A stretch of 64,000 nt of DNA from Apostichopus japonicus (taxonomy: Eukaryota > Echinodermata > Holothuroidea > Aspidochirotida > Stichopodidae). Location: NCBI RefSeq assembly GCF_037975245.1, contig NC_092567.1, forward strand, positions 12,002,376 through 12,066,375, given 5' to 3'. Below are positions 48,791 through 61,500 of the stretch, in pieces (the stretch's first letter is position 1; each line of letters opens with the position of its first letter). Under the pieces are notes generated by a model, which made no database searches, had not been told where the DNA came from, and was given only the letters and a program-made list of their open reading frames with translations. Position numbers and translations under genes: made by a program.

Positions 48791-49720
48791 CTAGAGAAAA
48801 AAAATGTAATTTCTATGAAGTAAATCTAAGCCCTGGTGGGAGTCCCTGTGGACTTAATCTGCGACATTTTCACTTTTCAGATATTCAATTTTCTCTGATA
48901 GTGATTTTGCAGCCCTAGTGGAGCCCATGGGGGGGGGGCAAGTGCTCACCACCCTAATGGATGCTTGTATATGATTAAATGCCCTCTAAATGTGTTTATT
49001 TTAAACAGTATTTAGCTCTCAAATATGCAAGGAAGGAAATGTTATCATGACATGATATTGACAAAGAGAGGCAGGGGAATTTAAATTCCTTACCCATGCT
49101 TGCTGGCCAGCAGTTTGGTGAATCAAGTCACAACAAACCAGATTTACTTCATTCTTACCATTCCTATGGAACTCTGTGCGTCAAGAAGTGTAGGATACTG
49201 AAAGAATCTTGATAGGTTCATAGGTCCTGATCTCCTCTATCCAGTACAGTCTCTGTCTTCATATTCACTAGAGGGTTTCTTCCTGAGGTTGAAGTATTAC
49301 AACATGGAGCTGTTAGAGCCTTAGTGACTTCTAAATCAAAAGTAAAACACTAACATGAATTCAAATTAGTTTTTCAGATATTTCAGAAGACTTCAGGAAA
49401 AAAGGATACTCACAACAAAGAAAACCCCATGGTGGCAGTTCCAAATTGATCCAATCATTGATCTTTTTAATTTGGTGGTAATACAGTGTTACAGTGTTTG
49501 GTTTTTGAAGCTTTTTGCAAGTTCTTAGGAACTTTTGCATTCAGATAGCAATGTGACACTGCAGCAGTCTTTGTGGGCAATCAACTTCACATGTTAGCTG
49601 TAAAAGACCCCTACACTTTAACCTACAATTGACCCCTACAATTTAAGCAAATTATGTAAAAGTGCATATTTGATTTGTGATATTGAAGCTGAAGATACGT
49701 CGCTTGGAAATGAGCATTAC
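48791..49720. other. Probable intron between the two Fuzzy-like exons
   Basis: Too short, and too interrupted by stops, to hold the ~180 residues a full Fuzzy protein has between the flanking exons. A 39-base candidate exon with perfect splice sites (YPTLLDAQSSIGM, near 49.16-49.20 kb, minus) was noted but is too small to judge. Confidence 0.35.
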
Positions 49721-49817
49721 CAGCAAAAACCCTGGAAATTCTGGATATGTTCCAATAATGGGTTGTCTTGGACCAGTAAGGGTGGTGCAAAGCACTGCAG
49801 TATATCGGTGACACAAA
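49721..49817 (-). CDS. Internal exon, candidate Fuzzy-family protein
   Basis: A 97-base exon between acceptor tgtattattgtag and donor GCTG|GTAATGC. One frame is open: CVTDILQCFAPPLLVQDNPL then LEHIQNFQGFC. It resembles the Fuzzy stretch in which 'DL-x-Q-C' is followed by a 'PE-x-SLLQ' segment. It lies upstream of, and on the same strand as, the Fuzzy/Inturned-like last exon. The two support each other, but the intervening coding sequence is missing. Confidence 0.4.
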
Positions 49818-50473
49818 CTACAATAATACATGTATATGATATGGAATATTGAATCTTAATCTCTTTAAAACCTTTTACTTCATTTGAATTTTACTCACTG
49901 GCAGGTTAGCACTCTAATCCACAAAATCCCGGGAGAGGAAACAAATTCAGAGTACATTAAGAGTAGGGTTTTTATGACTTAATTTAACTAAAACCTTTCA
50001 AACAGTTGGATGATCTCGCAAATGTAGATCACTTCTTCAGTAAACTAATATGATCAGTATTCTGAGGGAGGAAAACCTCTCCTTCAACTTGTAACCAACT
50101 AACAGGCTAGCATCACCATACTTCAGCTATTCCTACATTGTGTTGAGCCTAGGTAACGCTTTATGGTGGTATTTCGGCACTGCAGTTTTGAATGTTGTCA
50201 TTAAAACCATTGGACTAGGCCTAAGTTAGGCTGCAATACTATAGAAGACCTAGGCCTAAGCCATAACTTTAACGTTATGATGTCCTTGTCCTTGTAAGAA
50301 CATAGACTAACAATATGAAAGGAACACAAGACATACGTTGGATTTCTTCTTTGACAATTGCAATAAACTCAATTTGATTCTTTCAGTATCATGTTCACCA
50401 TCTGGAATATATTGCAATATCTTCATATCAGTAGGCCAGTACTATAGCTGCAGGGAATCACGTTAAACAAACA

Positions 50474-50728
50474 GTGAAGTACAACCATACGACCGTTCTT
50501 CAATCGCTGCTTTACACTGTGTCGTTAGTTTGTTTAGATTTTGAAGATGAGACTTGTTCAAGTCGTTTCATTGGCCACGAGGGAAATACCCCTCTTTTTC
50601 AGATAAATGATCAATCTTCCAATTCAAATAATAGCAATTTGCAACAAAATGGCAAATTCCTTATATCTAGGAGTGAGGTCTTCAACAGTATGCTGCGAAA
50701 TGTCAATTCATCATTTGTACCTCGATAA
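50474..50728 (+). CDS. Hypothetical open frame near a possible promoter
   Basis: An 84-codon frame with ordinary composition and a Gln/Asn/Ser-rich middle (NDQSSNSNNSNLQQNGKF). No domain is recognised and no ATG opens the full frame. It follows AGGCCTA motifs at about 50215-50265, as does the hypothetical exon at 12.9 kb, so it might be a 5' exon. It may equally be chance. Confidence 0.2.
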   Translation: MKYNHTTVLQSLLYTVSLVCLDFEDETCSSRFIGHEGNTPLFQINDQSSNSNNSNLQQNGKFLISRSEVFNSMLRNVNSSFVPR

Positions 50729-50881
50729 TTTTCTGGTAATTTTGCGTTCATAGAATCCTGTACAGCGGCTTGAAGTGTATACGTGTTATGGGTCGTAGCG
50801 TATAGGTCTTATGGAAAAGATACAAAAAAAAATTTAGTTATTACACTGCAACTCACCAAATTATAATTTGGACGGCCTCTT

Positions 50882-51258
50882 CAGTGGCGGAGCGTCCATA
50901 CAGTCAGAGGGGCGGATGCCCCCCCCCCCCCCCATGACGGACTCAAATGGACTGATGGCGCCCTTTTCAGCTTTTTACCACATTTTACTTATTCGCGATT
51001 ATTGACTTTTTTTATTGCGCTCTCATCTACCTATTAACATTTGTCACATATATTGGCGATGACACCTATTTATTCTCGTTTATCTGCAAATTAACAAGGC
51101 CCGGAAAGGGTCATTTCCGGCGATCTACAGAGTATCTTTACTCAAAAATTTCGGTACGCTCCGCGCCAACTCGTGGTGGCGCTCCGCTTAGATAGTGTCG
51201 GAAGCGCCCCTACAGAGCATCCCCCCCCCTTGACCAATACCCCTAAGCTCTGCCACTG
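50882..51258. mobile_element. 377-bp hAT MITE with 8-bp target duplication
   Basis: The left end cagtggcggagcgt and right end agctctgccactg are inverse complements with few mismatches. The flanks carry the exact 8-bp duplication ggcctctt at 50874-50881 and 51259-51266, the hallmark of hAT insertion. The shared core lies at 51095-51195. C-runs sit inside each end. No transposase. Confidence 0.93.
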
Positions 51259-52079
51259 GGCCTCTTGACTATTCACAACAGATATTCCGAAATCAAAACA
51301 TAAAAAGTGTTCCGGCACTAAATAAATAATGAAAACGCAATATGCAAATAATGAAAATATTTTGATGGTCTTGACCATTCCAGTGCAGCAAGATAAGAGG
51401 CTAGTGTAAGTTTTTCGCTTAGCGAAATCTATCGTAATAGTATTGCGTCACTACAAGTGTCATCAAGACAGCATGATAATTAGACATGTTAGGCATTTTT
51501 CAGGATAGTGTTTACTGAATTGTTGAGATGAAAGTATTTTGGTACTGTATTTCAACATTAATCAGAAAATTTCTAAATTATATACTTGGATAGAAGTCGG
51601 GGGAGGGGTGGGATGGGGCAATGTTACATTCAGCTGAGAAGAAGGCCACTTCTACGAGTGTACACCCCTCCCCCACACGCTCCCCTTCCCACTTACGACT
51701 TTACAAAAACATTGTTCATAGGCAAAACTGCATGGTGTATGGAGCCAATTTTAGACCTAATTGGTGGTCTAATTATGCCTCGGGGTGCGCCAGTTAACAT
51801 CAATTTTCAAAAGAATTCAGGGGACGGGGCTACTGAGATCTGCCTTCAACAAGCCAGCGACCACACCTCCGCCATTTTTAAATTCTCTAGCCTTTCCATA
51901 ATAGTGTAGGACCTACCTAAGTCAGTTGGGATTTGCTCCCTCCCCCTTTGAAGTCCTATATTAAAATGGGGGTTGAGAAGGGGTCCCATTCTCCTAGTCC
52001 TGCGAACCAATTTCATGTAGTAGATAACCTATGCATCTGCCATTAAAATGTGGTACATTAGTCCAGGAGCCCAGGAGGT

Positions 52080-52400
52080 TTATTCAGCTGAAGAGGTACA
52101 AAAGGTTTGGTGGCCTGATTGTGTTGGTAGGTGACCAAGCTTCAATAAAATGTGTTTCTGCCGGGGCACACCCTGCATGGTAGGTGAGGGGGTCACAAAA
52201 TAGGGGGGCAAAATATGTTTCTATTTAGCTGAAGAAGTACAAGCACACAAGTTTCTGGGTTTTATAACCAGGAGGGTACCTTGCATCATGGTGGCAATGA
52301 CAGCAATATCTGCATGACTGCATGGGGCCCTGGACAGTAGCCCAAAAGGGCCCCGCCCATATGGTATTATTCAGCTGAAAAGGTACAAGGGTGAATTCTT
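52080..52400 (+). repeat. ~145-bp tandem repeat, about 2-3 copies
   Basis: attcagctgaagaggtaca-type starts occur at about 52082, 52226 and 52370. They are followed by 'gggttttata..ccaggaggg' or similar text and by 'gcatggtaggtg/ccttgcatcatgg' pieces. A lone related start lies at 51631. Confidence 0.55.
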
Positions 52401-52910
52401 TTGCATTTGAACTATTACTGTACAAGCGGACGTGACATAGCGCATAGGCTGGGTTTTCACTTCTGGGACGTACCCTGATGTTCTTAAAACCGCTAAAAAA
52501 CAATTTTTTTGTGGTATGACTCCCAGGACGGCAAGTCGAGAAACTCACATGCAGTCGCGGCGGATGTTCCTATAGGCCTATATCTGAGGCCCTGGGGTCA
52601 TTCCTTGACCAACTTGGTGCAATATAATGTCCTTATTTCGAAGTAAATGTATTCACAGATTGTTAGTTGCCATTGGTTTGAACAAGTGAGGGGTATTCTA
52701 TCCTGAAACATAGGGCAACATGGGGCTGGGGTTCCAGTTCGCCGCATCATTTGTCAACTTGCACTGGGTTCTAATGTTCATGTCAATTGGAATCACTAAT
52801 AAAATAAATAATCCACCAAAAATTAAGGCCGCATGAACTTTACTGCAGATTTCCTGAGTGACGAATTTGTAATTTTCTCCCGAACTCACGCAACTAGATG
52901 GCTGCTATCC

Positions 52911-53252
52911 AGCCTGGCAAGTGCCAACTCCAGCGATCTGGCAGATATTGAAATCTAAAATTTCTTGGGACGCTGCGCGCCAACCGATGGTGGCGCTCCG
53001 CTTAGATAGTACTTGCGGCCGGAATACTTGAAGCGATTACGCCCCCCCCCCCCCTCCCACGTTTCAAATCGGATTGACGCCCCTGCTTACAAGGCTTGGG
53101 AAGTGTCATTTCCGACGATCTAGGAGGCCTTTTTAGCTAAAAATGTCGGTACGCTGCGCGCCAACTCATGGTGGCGTTCCGCTTAGATAGTAACAGGAAA
53201 TGGTCAAGCCCCCCCCAGCGCCCCCACTGAAAAAATCCTGGCTACGCCACTG
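52911..53252 (+). mobile_element. Two hAT-core copies in tandem, ending at a hAT terminus
   Basis: Cores lie at 52911-53010 and 53091-53190, each ending in gcgctccgcttagatag or gcgttccgcttagatag. The right end, ggctacgccactg at 53240-53252, matches the terminal type of the MITE at 50882. No matching left end or duplication was found, so this is a composite of two insertions or a truncated element. Confidence 0.7.
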
Positions 53253-53570
53253 CTAATGTACCCCCAATATTTGGTGGCATAGTTGTTTTTTTTTTGTGGA
53301 TATAAATAGAAAGTAATGCGTGAGATTTTGATCCATTATACTTGGCGGTGGCTAAAACTTCATCCAACACATGCTTCATGATGTAAATGACACTTCGTGG
53401 TCGTTTCTGTGACCTGTGACCGTATAGCAAGTTGTCACTCATTATTATTATCATGTCTGTACATATCTTGTGTATGAGTGTAAGTACGTACAATCATATG
53501 ATCCACACCGATATTGGTTCACTGGGTTTCCATTTTGCCTATTTGCCTATTCCTACCAGATTTCTAACCG

Positions 53571-53800
53571 CAGGCGCGTAGCGAAGGGAGGGGGGCGAAG
53601 GGGCTGACCGCCCTCCCCACGCCTCCTATTTTTTTGTATTTGTTTATGGGGATCACCAGTAATTTCAAAATAGAAAATGCTTAGATGCAACTTACAAGGC
53701 CTGAAAAGAGCCATTTCCAGCGATCTTGGAGGAATTTTCGGCCACAATTTTCTTTAACGCTTCGCGCCAACACATAGTGGCGCTACGCTTAGATAGTTTG
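53571..53800 (+). mobile_element. hAT-like MITE, left end and core
   Basis: Begins caggcgcgtagcgaaggg, carries the core at 53691-53796, and closely follows the nested element at 9128-9372 in its middle (aaaatgcttagatgcaactt then acaaggcctg). The right terminus is degenerate. Confidence 0.65.
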
Positions 53801-53874
53801 CCTACATGTATACATTCAAAATATAACGAAGCGCGCGAACAATTTTAGGGATCAGAGTTGCTATGTGCCTGCAC

Positions 53875-54393
53875 CCATGGGCCCAGATCCTGGTGGGGAC
53901 AGCGGGACGCGTCCCCACCAACTTTTTCAGTGGTGGGGACATGATATACCATGTTCCCACCAATTTGTCTTGACCAAACGCTGCATTTGAAATTCCCCTG
54001 TATGGAACTTTGGCGCAGTTTGATCCCGCATTGTGCAAATGACACGCAGCAGTTCTCATTTTATTATATTTATCCACTATAATTGTTTTCTGGGAGACGA
54101 CATCGTATACGAAAGTCTACTTGGATTATTTGTCCCCTGATTTTTTTTTGCTGCAGTCGCCCATGTATTTCCCCAAACTAAATTTCTAAGCCATGAGATC
54201 TAAAACTTAAGGAGGTTTGAGAGCATCATTGGGTCTGGGAAGTGTTATTTTCGGCGATCTGGGAGGTGTATTTGCCCCCAGAATTTATTGTACGCTACGC
54301 GCGAACCCATGGTCGCGCTCCGCTTAGATAGTATCAGAGAACAGACACGTGTCCCCACCATTATCCAAGACTGATCTGCGCCCATGCGGCCAT
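53875..54393. mobile_element. 519-bp hAT-like MITE with 8-11-bp flanking repeat
   Basis: The near-terminal inverted repeats are catgggcccagatc and gatctgcgcccatg. The flanks share gcctgcaccca (53867-53877 and 54394-54404), of which 8 bases would be the target duplication. Inside, ggtggggaca/gtccccacca motifs recur in both orientations and the shared core lies at 54231-54331. Confidence 0.75.
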
Positions 54394-57300
54394 GCCTGCA
54401 CCCAAGCAAATGTCCCACTCCCCCAATATTTGAAACAAATCGCCGCCCCTGTAGACATGTGACAAATCATTTGATTGGCGTAGGAAGGGAGCAAAAAATG
54501 AATGGTTTGAGGAAGTGGTCAGGAGGCATCCCAATTAAGCAAACAATACACATTTTGTCATTATTGTGACCCACATGGAACACTGAAAAATTTCAAAATT
54601 TTCATATCAAAATTTTAATTATTTTATCCAAAAAGTTTTGAATATTTCTGGGAATTTCAACCCTCCTTCAAAATTGAAACCCTTTTCTTGAAAATCAAGT
54701 TTGTCTTAAAATTGCAATCTGTAATATAACCAAAATTCTCAACATTAAACACTTTTCTAAAATTGAAAACCTCTTCGATTGATTTCAGCCTCTTTAATTT
54801 CCTTCATGTAAAATGTCGATCCTTTTTGTTTTAAATTTAAACTTTTAAAATGTCGACTTCTCAACTAAAAATATTAGCGTTTTATCTCAAACTTGTACGT
54901 TTCTCTCGAAATTGCCATTGCATTTCTCGAAATCAAGAATTCTTTCTTATACAAATTTCAACTATTTTATCTAAAAAAAATAAACTTTTCTTGATGAGGA
55001 TGGTAATGAGTAAAAAGAGAGAAAGGGTGGGGGGGGGGGCTACATGAATTGACTCTTACAATTATTGGTGAATTGCCGACATAGTATTTTGATTAGAGCA
55101 ATTACGAGGTACGTGAAAAGACAAAACATCGTTTGATTGCCTTAAACTCTCTTTGCTGGTGCAAAGATTTAGCTGCATAATCCAGCACTGACATGGAATT
55201 TATTACAAAGGTGGTTGGGTTGGGAGGAATGAAAAAAAAAGTTGTGTATTTACATTTATTCCAGTAAGTTCATTATGATCAAGTGATTATTTGTAAAAAC
55301 AAAAATGTAACTTGACACAGACACCTTTTTTTTTTCTGCACGATGTGTCTGCAAGATGTGTATGACTGAACAAGTATGTTCAATTTATGTTATTCCATGT
55401 AGATTTTAATATTCATTAAACATGTACTCCTTCAAATCATTTGAAACAGACGGTATTCGAACTGTTGTGTGAATTGTTTGTTTATGCATCCACTAGCAGA
55501 TAATAACTGGGTGAATGAGTACATAAAATGTTTTTTGCCCAAATTTGAACCGGTGGTGCGTGAGGGGGGGGGTGCACGGGGACTACCCCCCTACCGCTTA
55601 GGGAGAAATGTCAATGATAGCTTGATCTACTTGATATAGGTTGCGTTGTATTATTTACTTCCTCGACCCCTTCCTTACTACATAAGGAATCGACGTCAGT
55701 TTACGAACTGTCTGTTTACACAGGGCATGTTTAACGTTACGTACATTTATTTCTATATTGGCGCCAAAATGTCTGTTACAAATCTCAAACATCACCCGCG
55801 AACAGCTGGGAAACACCTGTATGAATATCGGTGACTCATGCTATTGAAATGTTCACATCTAGTATATATCAGTATCACTTACAATGAATGGTTTATTGTT
55901 ATGTATCAGTGCATGGAGTTTCAGAGTACGTAGTATAATCGTGGAGGTTGTTTGTTACCATTGACTTGTTGAGTGGTTATTAAGATGGATTGTTTAATGG
56001 AGAGGAACCGCTGTGAATAGTAAAAACAGTAATTATTGATTAGAGAGATAATTCGACGGTATGGTATAGAGGCATAGGCTAGGATGTGTACAAAGGCCAG
56101 GCCAAACTTAGGTAGGCTATATGTAGACTAGTAATACAGTTAGGCTATGTTAACAATCTCAAACATCACCCGCGAAAAGCTACTAGAATTACTACTTTTA
56201 GCAAGAGGACATGCTTAGCAAATCTAACTACTAAATAATATAAATCTTAACCTATCTTAGCCTATAATTGTTGACTGATTATCAAAAAATTCCAAGTTAA
56301 AGCATATCTTAAATATAAAGGAATTGAATAAAATACAGTCGAGACACTGAGTCTTCTTTAGGGATCTTAAATTAAGCGAATAATAAAACCAGCGATTAAC
56401 ATTCTAGGTGAGCTGATTCCTACCCTTTAGTCTTTACTTCGAAAATAATTACTTCATTCTAGCTAACATAAAGTTTCCATAGACAAGCTTTGGAACTTTG
56501 ATATCCCTTCCAAAAATTTAAATCACAGAAAATGGTTCAACTCGACTTTACTCGTACATAATATAGCCTTATAGGCGTGAAAACAAGTCAATCTATAACA
56601 TTCCACAATTATTATTGTAATCACCTAACTTACTAAATCTACCAGGTCGGACTTTTGAGCCAATTATGTGAGAAACCTGCAGCTTTTTACCGAGCAGGCT
56701 GACTGAAATAATGTTATTTAATAACTGATTATTAGTTGAATAACCTAACTCCTGCCAATATACCTGACACTTAATGTGATATATAGTTTTGTTAAATACT
56801 GTATAGGGCCTAGAGTTTTGAGCCTCTATTAATTATAAAACAGTTTTCCAATTTAAGTCTAATAATAATCAAATGCAGTACATAGTTATTAAAATGGAAT
56901 CTTTCGTCCATGTCTTTCCAGCAGCAACTAGATCGTGGTGTTCTACTCACAGCTGGTTTTGTCTTAATTTTACCCACTTAATTATAAAAACCGTACGTCA
57001 TTTCCAAGCCAACAGACTTATGGCCACATGATAATTAAAAAGTTAAATGGTTTTGAAATTGAAAGTGCGCCACTTATTTTACCCTGCTGCAACACTCAAT
57101 AGCAGAAGTTTGCCAGAGCCGTAGCTCTAACGTTAAATGTTCCGCTAACTGTTCACACCCGATGAACTCCATAGTAAGAGAAGATATTTCAATGAAGACC
57201 CAATTAACCTGATTAAACTTAAAAGTAATAATTAATTAGTATAATTAAACCCTCAAGGATATGAAGTGTTTCCAGATAACAATATTATTTGTAAAAAAAA

Positions 57301-58356
57301 AATGTAAAAAGCGGATGGTACTATTTAATTGGAAGAAACGATAAAGTTTAGAAAGTTAAAATCATAAGCAATACCCAATTTAGGAATATCTACAAACACA
57401 AAGAAAGAAAAATGTAATATTTCGAAAAAATCTACTAGAAGTTATGTCACACTCAAACCGTAACTTAGGAATGAATTTGATAATTAACTAATTAAACACA
57501 GATGGACATCATCTTTAAACAAATCATATTAATTAGAAATAATTATAATTCAAGCAGAATAGTCGGATTTGGATCAATAATGAAATAATTTGTATATTAA
57601 AATGTTAGTTTTAGCCTCATCAACCCTTTTCTCTTGAAACTTGAATTTGATCTATATCTGCTTCTCTAAATTGCATCTTAATTATCAGTAACAACTTATT
57701 TATTTAAATACAATTCTTCAAAAAATCAACTTGATAAAAAAAAACCTTGCATTTAGTTGAAGTAAATGCTTCTTTTTCATAAATCCTATTACATTAGTGA
57801 CTAACATTCAGATTTTAAATTACAATTTCCAACTGAAAGTTCTAAATAAAAACCAAAAAAAAATAGATCAATATTTTTCTTCAAAAATATAATCTCAACT
57901 ATTGATTACCCAATTTTGGTACAACTCTCAACCCGTCTTTGAGATTTGTTTCCAATTAATTAATAAATTAAAATTGCTATATTCTATTCATTTTTATCCA
58001 TAATGTCTTATTTTATAAAACCTTACTAGCTATAAAACCTTTAATTAATCATGTTATCGTAAAACAATAAAACTAACCCTTCAATCCTACATTGCCACTT
58101 TATTTTTCTCTAATCTAATCTAATTATTCCTGTTTATATTAGTCTCCCCTTAAAATCAGCCCTTATTCCAATAACTGATTCCTTCTTACAAATAAACACG
58201 ACCAAAATGTCCTAGTTTATCGCTTTAACTTTCCTTTATTTTTATTTCGCAATGATTAGAATTTATAATATCATAATAATTATTCTAATCAAACCAAACC
58301 TAATATATTTATCTCTATCTACCCTAATACTCAGTAAATCTGTTCTTTCATTCTAG
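54394..58356. other. No recognisable gene; AT-rich
   Basis: Long AT-rich stretch with scattered poly-A/T and a G-run at about 55029-55039. One 20-base phrase, aatctcaaacatcacccgcg, occurs at 55780 and again at 56155. No exon recognised. It could be an intron if the LRR exon below belongs to a gene starting further left. Confidence 0.5.
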
Positions 58357-58565
58357 ATTCCTATCTCCTGTGTGGTTCTATTCCACTGCTCTCCTAGAGT
58401 TGATGAGTCTGGTCTGAACCTTATCCTTGAGTCTGGTCTCTCTCTCTCTATCCTGAGTTCTCTCCAGAAGCTGCTGATCTGGGACAGCAACAGGAGACTA
58501 ACTAATGAAGAGTTGGCGGCCATCTTGTCTTACTCCTCACAGTGTAAAAGCTTGAAGGAGCTGTC
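58357..58565 (+). CDS. Leucine-rich-repeat exon, NLR type
   Basis: A 209-base exon with acceptor tgttctttcattctag and donor CTGTC|GTAAGT, open in one frame. It encodes a lead-in (IPISCVVLFHCSPRVDESGL) and then LRR text: SLQKLLIWDSNRRLTNEEL, AAILSYSSQCKSLKEL. The second part is the 'LTxEELAAILxxxxxCxxLKEL' pattern of ribonuclease-inhibitor-type LRRs that follow NACHT in animal NLRs. It starts in phase 0, matching the end of the NACHT exon at 32048, and ends in phase 2. A 26-kb intron spanning minus-strand exons would be needed to join them, so it may equally belong to another NLR extending past this window. Confidence 0.7.
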
Positions 58566-61500
58566 GTAAGTATTCCGGTGTAGATGTTAGAATCATCATA
58601 ACAGTTAAACAGGGAATTAATTTAATTAATAAGTTATCAATTTTAAGCTAACAAAAGGGAATGTAAAGTCTGCTGTATTTTAATGTCAAGGATTGAATTT
58701 AATTAGTTTAGTTGAATTTATTTCAATAATTAGGTCATCGTGGAAGGTGTTTTGTAGAATGGTATGATAAATAAAACAAAATATAATGGATTATTAGGGA
58801 ATATTTTAAGAGGGTGCTGTTAAGAGAGGGGTGGATGGGTCGGTGGTGGTTGTTCAAAATGTTCTTTGTTTAGTTTAACAATTTAACTAAGTATTAGGTT
58901 TTATAATGACAGGAATGTTTATTAGAATAAAATAAGAGATATATAGACAAGGAAATTGGATTTTACTAATTCTAGCGAGTAAAATTAATATTCTAAAGTA
59001 AAGTTTTATAAGGAATAACTGTTACTTTTGACTGAGACCTCCAAAATAGGTGATTCTCAATTATGTACAATTAATATAAGAAACTAAAGAGATTGAAAAT
59101 CGTTATTAATATTAAAGTAGTAAAATGATGGCAATGAAAATAGCAATAACTTATAACTTTGTTGTTATAAACTCCTCATAATTGTGATCAGATTATGACA
59201 CTCTAGCAAAACTGAAATGTATACAAAAGAAGCAACCAATAAAACAGTTTTAGTTGTCGAAATTTAAAAAACAGTTACGCAAAATAAGTTAACTAATTGA
59301 AACAAAATAAAAATTAACTAGAAGGAAATAAATAATTGAAATTGAGTTAACTATATAGTTAAAAAACAATTATTGCAATAAATATATTTTAAAGGCAAAT
59401 CTGTATCTTATAACTTCCAGAGGTTCAAATTTAATCCAATTAAAACTACATCAATTTCTTCTCTATAGTTTGAAATACAATGTTATACAAAATAAGCTAA
59501 ATTAATATTCATGCTTATATTTTAACATAATTATCAACAATAATTAAAAATTTAACCAAGAGCTTTCAGCTTTGTATAATTCATAACTTTAAACAAACAC
59601 TGTTTAAATATTTTAATATTCCTCGTATTAATGTTACTATATACTTGATTCGATCATGACGTCCCTAGTTCGTCCTTTACAATGCAGTGTTAATTAATCC
59701 TCCAAGACACCCTCTCCCCCACCCCCAACCAACCCCTCCTCTCTCTCCTCATCTTGCCATGTTTGGTCTTACATATCAAACCTCGTAAAAGCTTCTCCTT
59801 TCCGTCCTCACCATTCGGAAAGTAATCAGTAACATCTTCAACTTACAGCTGACGTGTTACTAAAAAAGAATATATTTAAGTCGCACCCGCCACCCCCCCC
59901 CCTCCTTCCCCACCGCGCCTCACCCAAATCTCGAAAGAAAAGAGAAAACTATTTAGTAGTTACATAAATGAAATAAATTAGAAAGAAAGCTGCTTTACAT
60001 ATGTTATAAGTGAACCACCGCCATTCCAGGAATAACTAACTAAAAAATATCACTGGAAATAACACACTGTGGTCTGGCTATAAAACAAATATATAACACA
60101 ATGTTTATTCCCTATCTAGACTAAATACCTTACCCCAATCCCAGTATGCTCTTGGTTAAGTTTAGTCTCGCCCCTCTGCCCCACTCCCATTCAGACACCT
60201 TACCTGGACCCGTCACCACTCTCCCTTTGCCACCCCCCCCCTCCCCGTGGTACATACTCGTTTTTTAGATGGCCCTTCAAATCCATTCTATGTTTCTACC
60301 CGATAACATCACCGTTTTAGTACACACAGTAGGCATACTCTACTTCTACTGTACATAGTTTTCTGCACAGACGATTGATTCAAACAATTTATTTCTAAAG
60401 AAAAATAAGTTAGCAGTAGAGATGACACACCTGGATCTCCCGTAAATACCTAATTAGCATTATAATAGATGACACGAGCCAGGGTTAAAGATAATGAATA
60501 GAAAAACGGGACACGCGTCTAGTGTACACCTGGAATGTTGTAACTGCCATACAACGTAACCATGGAAACTGACGATAAGTAGGTCAGTCTGTATCTAGCA
60601 GTGGCTGGAAATAATGCATTTTATTCAATACGGGTTAGCATGTCATATGCCATGATATTACAATGTGTTCTCATTATTATTCTTTGTTTATATATTTTAA
60701 ATGAGTTAACTTTATTTCCTTGGTTGTTTAATACATCCCTCACTTGCTCCTCTCCCTAATTTGATAGAAGGATTGTTTTATTTCCCTTTCCTTGTTTTTT
60801 CCCTTTATGTACTTCTCGTTGGTATATGGAAGTCTACCTAATTAGCACATACTTAAATAGCCCTTAATGTAACTCACATATCTAATTTGTGACTACAAAC
60901 ATTGCAGGTTCTTAATTGCCTAGTTTATGGAGAACAGTTTTGTTCTGTGAAGTTGATTAAACGGTTAAACGGTGGAGATAAAATATTGCTCGTGTTTAGC
61001 AGGGAGAAAGTAATTCGAAGGTTCATGTCGCCTTATACCAAATCTGAAATATAGTAATAATAACCAAGTTAATATATTTCTCAGCCATAAATCATAAACA
61101 AGCAAACAACAACACGAGCAAGAAAACAAAGCACTTGAGATCCTCTAAGATTCGTTTGATGAGATCTTTTATCTCTTTAAATATCGAATTATATACTGCA
61201 CTAGTTCTTTTTATCTACACAGAACAGGCGAAAGGGATTAAATTATTCCATCGAAGTTTAAAATGTATATTGGATAACGACAACTAGAAATCGATTTCAA
61301 ATTTGCAACTTAACTGTTTTTAGCGAAGTTAGAAAGGCTTAGGAGGCTGTCATCATCGCCCTCAGACTTTCTTCCAATGGTTTACATTATTGTTATAACA
61401 CACGCTAACAAAATGAAGTACAGATTTCTATCCCCGGTACACAATGAATGAACCTACAAGTTAACAATCAGAATAAACACTTATACAACTACCAGGGTCA

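Noticed and set aside
51586-51909. 107-codon plus-strand frame
   Set aside because: Begins in G-rich low-complexity DNA and has no domain or splice support.
52225-52548. 107-codon minus-strand frame
   Set aside because: Crosses the 145-bp tandem repeat; no family features.
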